Assembly (NCBI GenBank): GCA_036768485.1
Contig: JAVLUZ010000154.1
Span: forward strand, 511,308-575,307
Direction: 5' to 3'
Source: Mermis nigrescens
Taxonomy: Eukaryota > Nematoda > Enoplea > Mermithida > Mermithidae
Length of the DNA stretch: 64,000 nt
A model generated the notes under the pieces. That model saw nothing but the letters and a program-made list of their open reading frames with translations. It was not told where the DNA came from and made no database searches. The translations under genes and the position numbers were made by a program. This document shows positions 22,967 to 34,900 of this stretch, one piece after another (positions within the stretch are counted from its first letter, which is position 1; the number at the start of each line of letters is the position of its first letter).

Positions 22967-25900
22967 ACATTATGTTTTAGGATGAAATAAAAAATAGGTC
23001 TAATTTCTGCCGAAAACTGCAATTAGAAAACAGGCGACGTAGAAAACAAAGTGATCTTTCGATAAAAATCAGGACAGCATCCAGACATTTACATAAGACA
23101 CAGCATAGAAATTCTTATACTTCAGCCGGAAAAATGTCAAAATTACCTTTTTGCAGACATGTAACAGGGGTGCGGGGATCCCGCCACCCAAAATCGGATG
23201 TCCCCCCGTCCCCCCAGAGAAAATTTTTTGACCCTCCCCCTTTATTTTTGGAAAAAATCGAATTTTTTGGCCGGTTTTAGGCGTTTTCTGGCCGTTTTTG
23301 GCCAAAAATTGGAGGTCATTTAACCTCCCCCACTGAAAAAGACCGACACTACCCCCTCCAATTTCGAGCCGTTACAAGTATGCCTTTTTGGGTAAGAAAA
23401 CGGTTGGCAAGCCTCAAACATTATTTCTCGACGTCATTGACGATGCTCCTAATTTACAGGATATGTATAAAAACAAAAAAGGATTTCAAACATATGAATA
23501 AAACTGAACAATATGTTCAAAAGAATGACTAAAAACATCGTCAAGAAATTGCCAAATGGACAAAAAATTGTCAGAAGGATAAAAAAACATTTTGGTCAAA
23601 GAAATGCTGAATAATTATTAGTTTTTTTATAAAATTAATAAAAATGCACAAAAATTTTTGAACGCGTTCTAAAGTAGTAGTATATAGTAGTACAAATTAT
23701 AAAAACTAATATATAAAAAATTATTAATAAAAGATAAACAAAAGTTACTTTTTTCGTCCTTCTTAATTCCGGAGCCAAGTCATCGAAATAATTCGATTCC
23801 ATCGGATCGTTGTCGGCGACCTGTTGTAACTCGGCTTCTGATTTAAGCTTGTTTCTATATTGTTCAATTTGACTTTCGACTAAAGTTTTAGATCTAGTTT
23901 TAACCGCGTTATTCCACGCGCCCCATTCAGCCGATACGAACTCATCAGTGGCTGATGGTTCCTAAATTAGAAATAGCCGAGCCGAATTCACAATAAAAAA
24001 TTAAACTAAAATAAAATAAGTGTAAAATAATAAAAAATTATTGAATAAGACATCTAGGAAGGCAAGTACGGTGTTCGCCCAAAATTGGGGGTTTCAAGGG
24101 GCGTGAAAGTTTGTCCCCATCTTCACCCAAAAAAAGATTTAAGTATTACCCTTCCCATATTTTAGGACAATAACTTGATTTGGTGAACATTCTTGGGCAT
24201 TTTTCGCCGTTTTTGGTCCATCCCACCGGAGCGCTATATGAATAATTCAACATTAATCAAATTTTATACATTTGGTACCTAGTCCAACTAAAATGGCATC
24301 TGAAAAATATTTTTGTCGATTTTTCTGAATTTTTCAAATCAGTCAAACGGTTAGGTTTCTATTTTTTCCGTCAAATAATAGGTACTTAAAGGCCTAAATG
24401 TGGACAAAAGCAGGCAGACATGCACATAAGGTAATACAAAATTGAAAAATGTGAAATTTTCTGAGAGCAAGGCCAAAGGGGATGAAAATTGAAAATTTTA
24501 CTCAAAAGTGTTTTAAATTGACCAGAAACTGCGTAATAATATAATTTTAGCGCTATTATAACGCTTAAACCAGTTTTTTCAGGTTTTTTTTGGCCAAAAA
24601 AGCTTAATTCTCAACCCCAGACCGACTGACCGTTCAGTTCCGCCATGCTGTCAATCTATGAAGTAGATAGGAATTCAGTGACTCCATTCATCTTATGATC
24701 AATACATCAAAGTTTTATTTCTCTTAGAATTAGATAACTAAGTTCTTCTAAGTAGCACCTATTTAATTTTTTTCAAACCTTCTTTTCGTCCGATTTTGAG
24801 TCTGCGATGAAAGCAATGCGTGTAGACTCGACTTTTTTGAAAAAGACGATCTCGTCAGCTCGCTTTTGAAAAATGAAATTAGCTAGTCCCTCCAAAAAAC
24901 ATGGGATATACAGGGTTGCTCAAAAAAAGAATGGCATAATGATCCATATAGCTTCTCTGATATTTGACCAACTCAAATTCGGTTTGCTTTTTCGAAGAGC
25001 CTATCACCTCTGCAAGAAAGCGCTAAAGTTTTCTAGTTAAACTGCTCTTGGTTTACACTAAATTGAGCAAAAGTCGTTTTTTCATCTCTTTAGCATATTT
25101 TTAGCCTGAATAAGCTGTCTCAACGATAGAGTAACGCTTCAACAAAAAATCATTCATTCAACGTGGTTTGGTTTACATAAAGCCAAAATTATTTGGTTAT
25201 TGCACTACTCATTTTTAATTTGATTGCATTATTCTGTGCGGAACAGCAGTACTTTTATCAAGAGTTGCTGCATTCATTCATTAAGATTTTTGACCTGCTG
25301 GCAGTTGCCAAAATTTACAATATTTGTTTGAAGTACAATTATTTTGCAGCAACTTTAAATATCGTAAAGCAAATCATTTCAGTAATGACAATTAAAAAGA
25401 TTCTAAAATAAAAAAGTCGCATTTAAGTTTCTTACGATTTTGAAAAGATAAAGAGATAAAAAGGCAAATAATGCTTCTGGCGGATGCTTTCATGACTCAA
25501 AAAAGAACTTCTGCCTAATTTATTGTAGACTAACTGCGACTAAACCTGCTTATATAAAAGTTTGCAACATGCTTGCAATGTCATATAGTGCTGGCCTCTG
25601 AAAAAAACCAGTCGATTTGTAACCTAAAAAAACCACCCCTTTTTTCCATAACCAGAAGGAGATGACTGATGATATTATACTGGCGAACAAGCTATGCTGT
25701 GAGGATTACAACTGACCCCTGGTCGCTTTCCGGATCATTCAGAAACTTGAGATATAAATTTGTCGAAAAGTTACTAAAAATTGCCATTTTTATGATTTTT
25801 TTAAAGCATTTTTGAGGGTCAGTATTTCTACCCGTATTCATATTTGGTGGAATCTTTCATGTTTTCACGTTAAGCTCCCTTGCAGACTGATGTCAGAAAA

Positions 25901-26937
25901 AATTAAGTTCTCCTATGTCATCCACATAGCTACAGTATACCTTCAAAGCCAAACCTAAAAAAAACCAGTTGTAACCTAAAAAAAAACCAGCGCCAATTTT
26001 TACAAAACTTAGCAGGAATGTGCCTCGTAGCATCTTTCATGATGCCTGATATTTATTTTTCACAAAAAATAAGAATCACCCCAAAAATTGCCAAAAAAGT
26101 TCGATTGTAACCTAAAAAAACCACTGTAACCTAAAAAAAGACCAATGCTAAGTATACGTTGCCATGGCAACGACATTACTTTTCATCAAGTTGCATAATT
26201 TTGCACTGATTTCTTGCAGAGGATGTAGAAGAGACTTACCTAGAGTCGTTTTTATCACTTGAAGACTTTATTTGTGAAATTTATAGATTTTCTAATGAAA
26301 TTCAGAAAAAATTATTGATTTTTATATAAATGTGATAAAATGAACGGAAATATCGTAAAAAATGAATTTTTTCAAAATTGTGATCATTTAAGGTCAACTA
26401 ACTGTCTTACGCTGCCAACCATGCACTTCGCATAACATTTTGGGGGTGGTTTTTTTAGTTCCCATGGTTTTTTTAGGAAAAAGTGGTTTTTTATTCAAAA
26501 TTTCGTATTTCATGCAAGCTTGCTATGGAATATGGCGCTTAAAAATTCTTCCATGCAGCAAGTTATAGGCCTAGGGCAGCTGTCAAAAATAGGTGTTTGT
26601 TGACTTCTTCAATGCTATTTGTTCGGAAGTTATAAGCCAAAAACATGAAAATGTTTTTTTAGAGGCCAGCACTATAGGTTTTTGAACAAAGCTAACCGCG
26701 TTCAATTGGAACAAGTTATAAGGACCAATATGCCATTCGTTTTTATAGCCACCCTGTATAACATGAGGTTATTTAATGAATCCGGTGAATAATTACCCCG
26801 GATCTGACAGTGAAAGGCAGCGAGTTGGCATTGTGAGGGCTCCTGAATAAACACAATGCCCGCTTCAGCGGCGATAAAATCCAAAGAAAGAAGGCCAAAA
26901 TCCGTTTAAAATAATGTAAAGCAATCGGTCCAGTCAT
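17518..26937 (-). CDS. EBAG9: EBAG9/RCAS1-like Golgi membrane protein, 4 coding exons
   Basis: EBAG9 (RCAS1) is a conserved single-pass Golgi protein that modulates vesicle traffic and secretion. Exons are 26797-26937, 23749-23961, 22365-22454 and 17518-17751, all phase 0, with donors GTAATT, GTAACT and GTGAGC and acceptors TTTAG, TTTTAG and TTTTTAAG. The product is 225 residues (human 213). Residues about 8-31 form the N-terminal membrane segment (LHYFKRILAFFLWILSPLKR). Exon 2 has the W-x2-W and IEQYR region and ends NYFDDLAPELRRTKK, matching human DYFKDMTPTIRKTQK. Exon 3 opens ILIK as human IVIK. Exon 4 has VELGEMDE, then WDF, and a charged coiled coil (ALRELKHRERLERLQRHQQ). Human EBAG9 has the same order of membrane anchor, acidic W motifs and C-terminal coiled coil. 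Intron 2 contains a long TA microsatellite. A MITE begins 24 nt after the stop and may provide the poly(A) signal. Confidence 0.86.
18303..18430. repeat. Family C left end fused to a GC-rich CCCGGTCCCGG patch
   Basis: CAGGCACGCAGCTCTGGGGGAATGG is a family C end. It runs into CGGTCCCGGTCCCGGCCGGGCC repeats also seen at 20285-20335. In the EBAG9-like last intron. Confidence 0.6.
18913..19312. repeat. 400-bp near-perfect palindrome (fold-back element)
   Basis: Arms run from GTGGTCGCCATGAAAGATGACG to its reverse complement at 19291-19312, meeting near 19110 (CACGTGAATGCTGG). Arm identity is very high. The arms are rich in GCGC and CATCATC motifs and have higher GC than the flanks. The overlapping ORFs on both strands are products of the symmetry. 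Confidence 0.93.
19650..20098. mobile_element. hAT-type MITE family E
   Basis: TIR CAGTGTTTTTTTGTAC / GTACAAAAAAACACTG, flanked by CTTCCTGA at 19642-19649 and 20099-20106 (8 of 8). Confidence 0.95.
20285..20505. repeat. GC-rich patch and family C right-end fragment
   Basis: CCGGTGCCGGTCCGG / CCGGTCCCGGTCCCGG, then a family C body ending GGCCAGCTACGTGACCTG. Confidence 0.6.
21130..21510. repeat. Dispersed repeat G
   Basis: Characteristic ends GACAGTACCTGTCCGGC and AAGGTCAGGGTCGGCAGGGG. Other copies are near 46937-47180, 47893-48222 and 59425-59735. Confidence 0.7.
21511..21677 (-). mobile_element. hAT-type MITE family C, nested in family G
   Basis: TIR CAGGCATGTAGCT / AGATACGTGCCTG, flanked by CCGGCTGA at 21503-21510 and 21678-21685 (8 of 8). 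The surrounding GTACCTGTCCGGCTGAC is family G sequence. Confidence 0.93.
22876..22963. repeat. (TA)n microsatellite
   Basis: About 44 uninterrupted TA units in EBAG9-like intron 2. Confidence 0.98.
23160..23376. mobile_element. Non-autonomous element family F
   Basis: TGTAACAGGGG...CGAGCCGTTACA, with a weak TGTAAC TIR. Related copies: 20621-20772, 21820-22060, 30690-30905, 31340-31760 (interrupted), 47200-47450, 49262-49482 and 50070-50542. Confidence 0.65.
25584..26676. mobile_element. 1.1-kb element with TIR TATAGTGCTGGCCTCT
   Basis: The 16-bp ends are exact inverted repeats and the termini show TA, as for TA-targeting elements. Inside, TGTAACCTAAAAAAACCA recurs about five times and inverted forms (GGTTTTTTTAGG) occur near the right end. 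A decayed relative lies at 51065-51780. In EBAG9-like intron 1, ending 120 bp from exon 1. No coding sequence was recognised. Confidence 0.75.
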
Positions 26938-26950
26938 TTGACAGCAACAG

Positions 26951-26960
26951 TCTGCATCAT
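26951..26960 (-). promoter_or_regulatory. 3' splice acceptor 14 nt before the EBAG9-like start codon
   Basis: Minus strand GTGAAATGATGCAG is followed by ACTGTTGCTGTCAA and ATG at 26937. A T-rich stretch (TTTGTGATTGTTGTT) lies a little upstream. Confidence 0.45.
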
Positions 26961-27739
26961 TTCACGTAACAACAATCACAAACACGATCGCATGGATGAA
27001 ACAATAAGAAGCCGTTAATGCGAAAAAAGGCAAGAAAGAAAAAATAAATAAATAAAAAAACTGGTAAAGTGCAGCATGCTATTACTATGAAAGAAACAGA
27101 AAGACGCAAGAAATAGCACAAATATACCTAAAAATTAGATTATGAGAGGTTACATGTTTTACGAGGCGCAAAAGTCTAAGTGAAGCGTGCTGACTGCCTA
27201 TCGCATGGGTGAAAGATATACTCGACCGTTAGCAAACAAGTGTAAATTATAAAGGCGATTGATTCTTAACTGAAAACTAAACAGGGGCATGGGAGGATCT
27301 TATACATTAAAATCCGCCCTCACTTATATTCCTCAAACCGAGATTTTTAAGCCCGCTCAGTTATAGTAAGAACTTGCGCTTATAGGTCACTTTTAGGTCT
27401 TTCTTGAGCCATTCTCAGGCAAAAAAGATCATTCCCTAATAACTGGCTATTCCTGAGCCGTTGCATGAATGATCTAGATTGCATATTAGGAATCGGTCTG
27501 TTGTAAAATTTTAAAGATTTCAGATCCGAATATTAGCAAATGAAAAAACGAAGGCAGGACCAGGCTGATCCTAAATTCTGCATTAACCTAACCAAAATAT
27601 CCAAAAACAATCTCCTTAACCAGAAGGACTATCGAACCTTGTTTTACAAAGAACAAGCATACGACTCGCAATTCCTACTCCTGTTCAGACGTATTGTGGT
27701 TAGACCCCCTTCCCAACGGCAACTGATCACCAGAATTAT

Positions 27740-28045
27740 CGATTTTCGATAAGTCGTAAAAAGTGTACCTTATTAAGCGATTTTAGCCCATTTTTGGCTC
27801 AAAAACCTCAAATTTTCGGCGCTTCGCGCATACACACATTTTTTGACCATAATGTTTAATTTACTCGATTTTTTCAAACTTGTAAGAAATCTTTCAACTT
27901 TTTTGTTCTAGAAAGAACGACCATTGTCTTTAACGTCAAAAAACAGTGCTCTTGACGTGTACCCAGTTTTTAGCTCAAAAAACGCATATTTTAAAAAATT
28001 TTTGGACCTGACCCCCCGAGAACTCTCATGCTGTACATGTATGCT
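27740..28045. repeat. Family B fragment
   Basis: Right half of family B: CGGCGCTTCGCGCATA, then TTCTAGAAAGA, then CATGCTGTACATGTATG. Confidence 0.65.
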
Positions 28046-28384
28046 CCTGTTATAGGCAATAAACTTAGACGTCTGATTTGGAAGACATCAAAAACGCAGC
28101 CTACCTCGCTCCAAAGGCCCCAAGAATTCCTTTTTTAATTATATTTTTGACGATTTTTCACACCAACGGATAGAGTTCGACGGAATACGTCAGAAAATTA
28201 GATTCAAAGAATTGGATTTGTTGCCATTACCAAGAATTTTTCCAACCATTTATCGACTTTCATTTTTAATCCAAAAAAAAGTTGAAACCAGCCAACGCAA
28301 TGATAGCGTGGGTTTTAGCTTGCTACTCGATTTAAAAATTTTAACGATGAATCTCCAAGAGGCAGGCATCAATAACGTATTGAT

Positions 28385-28611
28385 CATGCGTGGGCGTGGG
28401 GGGTTGGGGGTATGCACTCCCAAGAAACCAAAATAACCCCACCCAGAATTCAATTAATTTTTTTGTTTTTCGCAATTTTTTGATGCCAATGGATAGTGCT
28501 CGATGAGAAACGTTAAAAAATGGTGTTTTTTCACCATATGACCATTTTTAAGGCCATTTTTTGACCTTTGCAAAATCTTACACCACCAGAATTTCGTTGC
28601 TGCCCACCTAG
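28385..28611 (+). mobile_element. hAT-type MITE family A
   Basis: CATGCGTGGGCGTGGGG...GCTGCCCACCTA. Lies between the MLLE gene and the EBAG9-like gene. Confidence 0.85.
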
Positions 28612-28922
28612 TATAGTTTTGATGCCTTAAAAATGAAACTGATTCCGCTTTTTTTAATTATTCGAGTTTTTTTAAGTGGATCTATGAGCGTGTATAGCAT
28701 AAAGGTTATAACCGCGAATAAACCATGAATACCTAGGTGCGGTAGTCAAAAAATAGTGCCGGAAATGCAATCGTTTATTTGGTAAAACAAGGCACGAGAA
28801 ATGTAGCGAGCACGTTAAAGTGAGCAAACATTCAAAAAACGAGGCAAAATGCATAATGTCAAACAGAGATTCGTGTTGTAAGGTCGTTAGAATATCCTCG
28901 TTGATTTTTATACGCAAACTGA

Positions 28923-31900
28923 TCATGCTCCCAAACGTTTCAGCGCATCGTCGATCTTAGAAAAGAGCAAAAATAATATGAATTCAGTTTAAATCGAAGT
29001 AATTTTATTATAAAAATTCTTATTCAATTAATTTCAATTAGAAAAAACTAAATCGTAAGAGTTCATTCGTTTACGGTGTTTGCAATGGATAGCGTATAGG
29101 AAAGCAGTTTAAACTACTATTACTTTACACCACTCGATAAATTAAAACGTTGCGTTTATAAAAATATTCCTTATTCCGACGTGTTGATCGAAGTTTTATA
29201 ATTAATTTTTAGCAGGCACGTAGCTGGCCGTCCAATTTTGGGAGACCAATACCAATTTTTGGGGGACTAAGCCCAAAAAGGCCAAAAATAGCACAAAATA
29301 ACCTTCAAAGTCCTATTTTTCCGATTTTTCTGAATTCTGGGAGGTCCGAACACCCCTCCCCCCGCGCCCCATTCCTCCCGAGAGATACGTGCCTGATTTT
29401 TAGATACCCATTAACAGCTTTACACTTTATTTTCGTGTTTTTTTATCAATTTTCATTTAATTATCTATCATTAAAGACAATAAAGGTTATTACTGGCACG
29501 ATTATCATCAGGTATGATAACGTAACGCGAGATAACAGATTATTAGGAAACAATGAAAATCGATAGATGATAAAATTCAAAAATTTGAGCAACTTTAGTC
29601 GTCTTTTTAATACGAACTTTTTGGCGGAATTTAAGGCGAAATATTAACTTTACAACACGATCGTGTTTTGCAGTCTTCGGCATTCTGAATCGAGCTTGAA
29701 CAACCCAAATTTCTGGATGAACTTGGATCCCTGTCGAAATGAATTTCGATTATTTTTGTCACAAAAATTATTCACGTTGCAGAGAAATGTAAGGGAATTA
29801 GATTTGACATCAATTTTGAACAAAAAAAATCGAATTTTCTGCAAATTTTATTCAGAAAATGCTGATATTTTTGATTGAATTATGGTTTACACCAGTGTTT
29901 TTTGTACAAGGCCCGTTTGCACATGTATGGTCCCCAAAAGTCTTTGTACATTTTGTACATGCAAATTTTTGTGTACTATAATATAGTACGGTAGCGATTT
30001 TAGTGTGGTAAAACAGGGTTTTCGATCTTTGGTAGTGTATTTTAGCTAATTTCTGGGTTTCTGACGCCAAAAATTACTAAAAATGTCTCAAAACGGCGCT
30101 AAGCGCCGAAAAATTAGACATATTTCCATTCTAAATGCAAATTTTGCCATTTTAAAGATACGTAAGACGAAGAATTACTCGCTTCGGCGCGAAGCGCCAA
30201 AAATTTTCGGCGAATTTCACACCTTTTTACAGTTTTTGTCTTTCCAAAAATATTTGTACATTTTGTACACTTAAATTTTTGAGTACTATGATGTGAATAC
30301 AGTAGCGAGTTTAGTGTGGTAAAAACAGAGTTGTTCGACTTTTGGTAGTGTATTTTATCTAATTTCTGGGTCTCTAAGGGCACAAATCACCAAGAATCGC
30401 CTTAAAACGGCGCGAAGCTCCGAAAAATTTGGCATTTTTCCGTTTGAAATGCAATTTCTGCCTTTATAAAGATTTTTGCGAATTCCAGACCTTATTTGTA
30501 ATTTTTGTCGTCCCAAAAATCTTTGTATTTACATGTACAAAGACGGTCCCAAAAAGTATTTGTACATCGGAAAAATCTTTGCCGAATACAAAAAAGTGGT
30601 TTACACACTTCTTATTTTTCCACATTTTAATTAAAACTCTGAACGAAGATAAGCTCGCTTTATCACCAAACTTCGTGATACGTACATGTAACAGCACAAA
30701 ATTGCGTAAACGGAGTTTCGGGCCATTTTCAGGGGGGGGGGTGGTGATAACCTTATGCTTTGGCCAAAAATGGCAAAAACCGCACCTAAAATGGCCAAAA
30801 ACGCAAGTTCTCGCCAAAAAAACACGAAGGGGTCAGAATTTTCTGACTGTAGGGGACGGAGGAACGACCAACTGGGGGGGCCGTTTCCCACTCACCCTCA
30901 AAGATGTTCGTCGTGACAGACACAGCATTATTTATTTATAAATTTCCTAAAATATTATTTATTTATTGTTTACAATAATATAAGTCGTTTACACCAAGCT
31001 TCAGATAATCCGGCTCGTCCATCATCAGCAACAAGGCGACGGCTTCAGTTTCCAACAAAATGTCCGTGATTTCATTGGCCAATCCGGCGTTGTAATATTG
31101 AACCAATGGGAAAAGCAGATCCCGTATTACTTGCGCTCTCTGTTGCCCGCTGAGACCACTGGTCAAAAGCCAAACCAGCGGATTTTGCCCCTGAATCAAG
31201 TTGACCGAAGGCGGAGTCGCCTGAGACTGCTGTCCGGAAAAATTTAGTGTAAAGCAGGTTCCCGGAGTCTGGAGTTCAGGGAGAGGAGGGGAAATCCCGA
31301 AGTTCGGGTAAGTAAATTTAGGGTTGGAGCCATAAATGTGACGGCTCAAACTTTGGATGGAAAGTCGCCAAGCACGTATCTTTGGGGGAATGGGGAATTC
31401 GGAACCCCCCCCCAATTCAGAAAAATCGGAAAAATAGGACTTTTTAAACGTTATTTTGTGCTATTTTTGGCCTTTTTGGGCTTAGTCCCCCCTAAAATTG
31501 GTGTTGGTCCCCCCTAAAATCAGACGGCCAGCTACGTGCCTGGGGGTCGCGGCCATTTCTAGCGTGGGCGTGGGGGGGGAATGACCTGAAATTACTGGCC
31601 AAAAACGGCCAAAAACCACCTGATTACCAGAAGACCCAATTTTTTCCAAAAATCAGAGGGAGGGGGGGTCAAAAATTTATTAGCTTTGGGGGAATGGGGG
31701 ACAAAAAATTCAGGTTGCTGATCCCCCCTTTGCACGTATGTCGAGCCGTTTTCGCAAGTCAAATATGAAGAATGATTAACAAGTCCGTTAAGAAATGTTT
31801 TAATGTAGAAGTCTATATTTTTTTAGTACTTTTTATCCAATTCGTACCCCTTTACGTCACTTTTGTCAGTTGAAAAAAGTATAAGAATTCATCGAAAACT

Positions 31901-34900
31901 TTGACATTTAAGACGATTTCAGCTTCATTGTAGGCCGTTGATGGGTTAACAGAACATAAATGTACTACTTGGCGCAAAGCTACGAAAAAATTTTAACATC
32001 CTTTTGTCCCAAAAAATCAAGTAGAAAATGTTTGGTAGTCAAAATCGTCGGACAGCGACTCGATTATTGAACCCAGAGGCAGGGGTAATACCCCATCTCG
32101 TGGGAATGTATGATAAATGTGGCTAAGAATCAATGCATGCATAAAACATGCGCAGGTGTGACCATACATGATTTTGGGGGTTAGGGGAATTTCACTCCTC
32201 AGAAAAATTTTCACCCCCACCAGCCCCCTAATGAATTTTTTTAACCCCCCCCCCCTTTGAGAATTAATGATTTTTTGAAAATTCCTAAAAATTTTCTAAA
32301 AATCTGTAGAAAAGATGCGTTTTATACGTTTTTTCCTATCTATTTGCTCAAAAGTGCCTTATTTTCGGCACTTCGCGCCATTAAGCTCATATTTTGACTG
32401 TATTTTTTTTCAATTTGTCCCAATTTTTCGAAAATTTTCCAAGTTTTTATGTTCTAGAAAGATAGAGCATCGTCAGAAACGCTGAAAAGCTATGTTTTTG
32501 ACGCGTACCTACCATTTTTGGACCCTAAAAAGGCACTTTATTATTTCAGCCCCCCCCTCAGAATTCCCATGCTGTGCATGTATAATGGGTCTGACCAATC
32601 ATACGCGTGGTTGGACCAGTTCGGGATGTTCAGACCATACAGTGACTGGGGTGGTAACAGAGCGGAATGGAGGACTCCCACCCAAAGTCGATGGTCCTCC
32701 ATCCTCCCAAAGAAACACAGAAGTTTTTAATCCCCATTTCTGGATAGAAATCCCGTTTTCTTGCCATTTTTTATGCTTTTCTGTCATTTTGATCAGAAAT
32801 TGAATGTCATACACCGCTCCGCCATAAACATAGCCAACAACTACCTTGCTGTTGAATGTCTAATCTTAACCATAGATTTTCAACATGCCCGATCTAGGGG
32901 GTCAGCCAGTCTGGGAAAAGAGCAGTTAGTAAGCTTTTTGGGCCAAAATGAGCCCAAAAAACTAGTACACAATTGCTAAACTAGCGTTAAATTTGGTGTA
33001 ATCCACAGTTTGTATTCCCTCTAAACCACTTCCGAATAAAATTTTCGTTTTTCAGCCACTTTTGGCCTTCAGTTCGTATCACTTGCACCGGAAATTTTTC
33101 AAGTTTTCATTCCAGGGTTCTAGATACCCCAACACAAATCCTGTCCTCATTCGACGTACATGTCTGATCTGGATCTCCAGAACATAACGATGGGACATTT
33201 TCTGATGAAAATGAGGGAAAATAAAGGCCAAAAACTGATGAAAATCAAAAACGTTCTTTAAAATTATCAGAAATTTATCGAAACCGCCAGTCAACTTAGT
33301 TTTAACGCTATTTCAGCATTTAGAACGATTAAAATTATTTAAATAAAAATCGATAAAATTAATGAAATTATATTAAAATCTTGTAAGTTGTGAGTAATAT
33401 TAAAATTTTATTAAGACGTTTGGAGTGATTTCGAAAGGTTTTGCGGGAACGACGGCTAAAATCCTGTTAAAAGCCCGATTTCCGTCGAAAACACTAGGCA
33501 AAAAACAGATCGTGCGCTGCGATTAGGGTTTAGTGTTAGTAATACACACTAAGAATTTGTCAAACTGACCTTTGACCAAGAGTGCGAAATGCTATAAAAA
33601 CAAATTTGTCCCGGAACTCCGGGAAGGAGCTCAAATGGGACAACTGTCAAAACTTTTCCCTAAAAGTTTACCCATTAAATTTAATTCGGAAATTTATAAA
33701 TCGCCTTAACAGAAATATAAATGAATATCAGCGTTTCAATTGATAATTTAATGATAGGATTAAGCATTAAAGCGTTGTGACCGAAACTTTTTGCTTAAAC
33801 CACGAAAACAGCGTCAAGACATCATTGTTCCAAGTATAAATACTTTTTTAGGATAGTAGACTGTGCAATTCATTAGGATTGGGCAAAAAAATTTAAACGA
33901 TCAATTAGTAGAAGCTCATAACTTTGACGCTATTTTAATAAAATTAGCTGGCAAGTGTCAATTTCCGAAATATTTTCAGGAGGGATAATCGAGGAAGATC
34001 CGGAATACTTGTTAGATCTTTAAGACCTCGTATTGAATAGACGCAACACGCAATAAAAATAGCTGGAAGGAAATTTGGATCTAGTTTACAATTTACCCAC
34101 CAGCGTTTTTTAGCCGATCCATATAAGCTACAGTAACCAAACTTTACAAGGAGATAGCTATAAGCCTATTGTACTAATCTGGCAAAATTGATTAACTTGC
34201 GGTGTAAACTTACTACTTTACACTCACAGTTTACATCGTACTAACGGCATCTAAAAATTGTAAACGATTCGGTGGGTTTTAAACAAAGCAGTTTTTTGTA
34301 ACTCAATCAACATCCTACATTTAAAAAAGTAAGTTTAAAAAAGTAAGTTTAAAGTAAGTTTAAAGTAAAGTAAAGTAAGTTTTTTTAAAGCAGTAACTTT
34401 ACACCGTAAAATAATCAATTTTGCCAGATTAGTAAAATAGGCTTATAGCTATCTCCTTGTAAAGTTTGGTTACTGTAACTTATATGGATCGGCTAAAAAA
34501 CGCTGGGGGTAAATTGTATACTACATCAGGAAATTTTCATTTCAATAACGGAATTACCTATTTTGCCCCGTTCCAAGGAAAATCGATTTACCCCTCCCCA
34601 CCACTTTTGGCCATTAAATTATTTGGAACAGTTAATAACTAAAGAATTATTAATGGATGTAAAGATGACAAATGCACCAGACTCAAAGTAAATCGTTATT
34701 AAGGTAGGGCATCTTGGAATGTAAATAAACCAGTATGTATGTACTATAATTTAGAGAAATTGCAACGTCCGTTCAATTTATCATCGGAGGCTTTTACAGA
34801 ATTCCAACATTGCGGAGTCTGGCAATAAATAAATCATTCATTTCTAACAAAGTCACAGTCTGACTGTATAGCTAATTTTTTATGTATACAGGCGGTTTTT

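Noticed and set aside
23381..23540. Short plus-strand ORF after a family F element
   Set aside because: Two frames look equally coding-like, both end in stops, and it lies in an EBAG9 intron. No family was recognised.
30429..30941. 170-residue plus-strand ORF
   Set aside because: It crosses from a family E MITE into a family F element. The frame is accidental.
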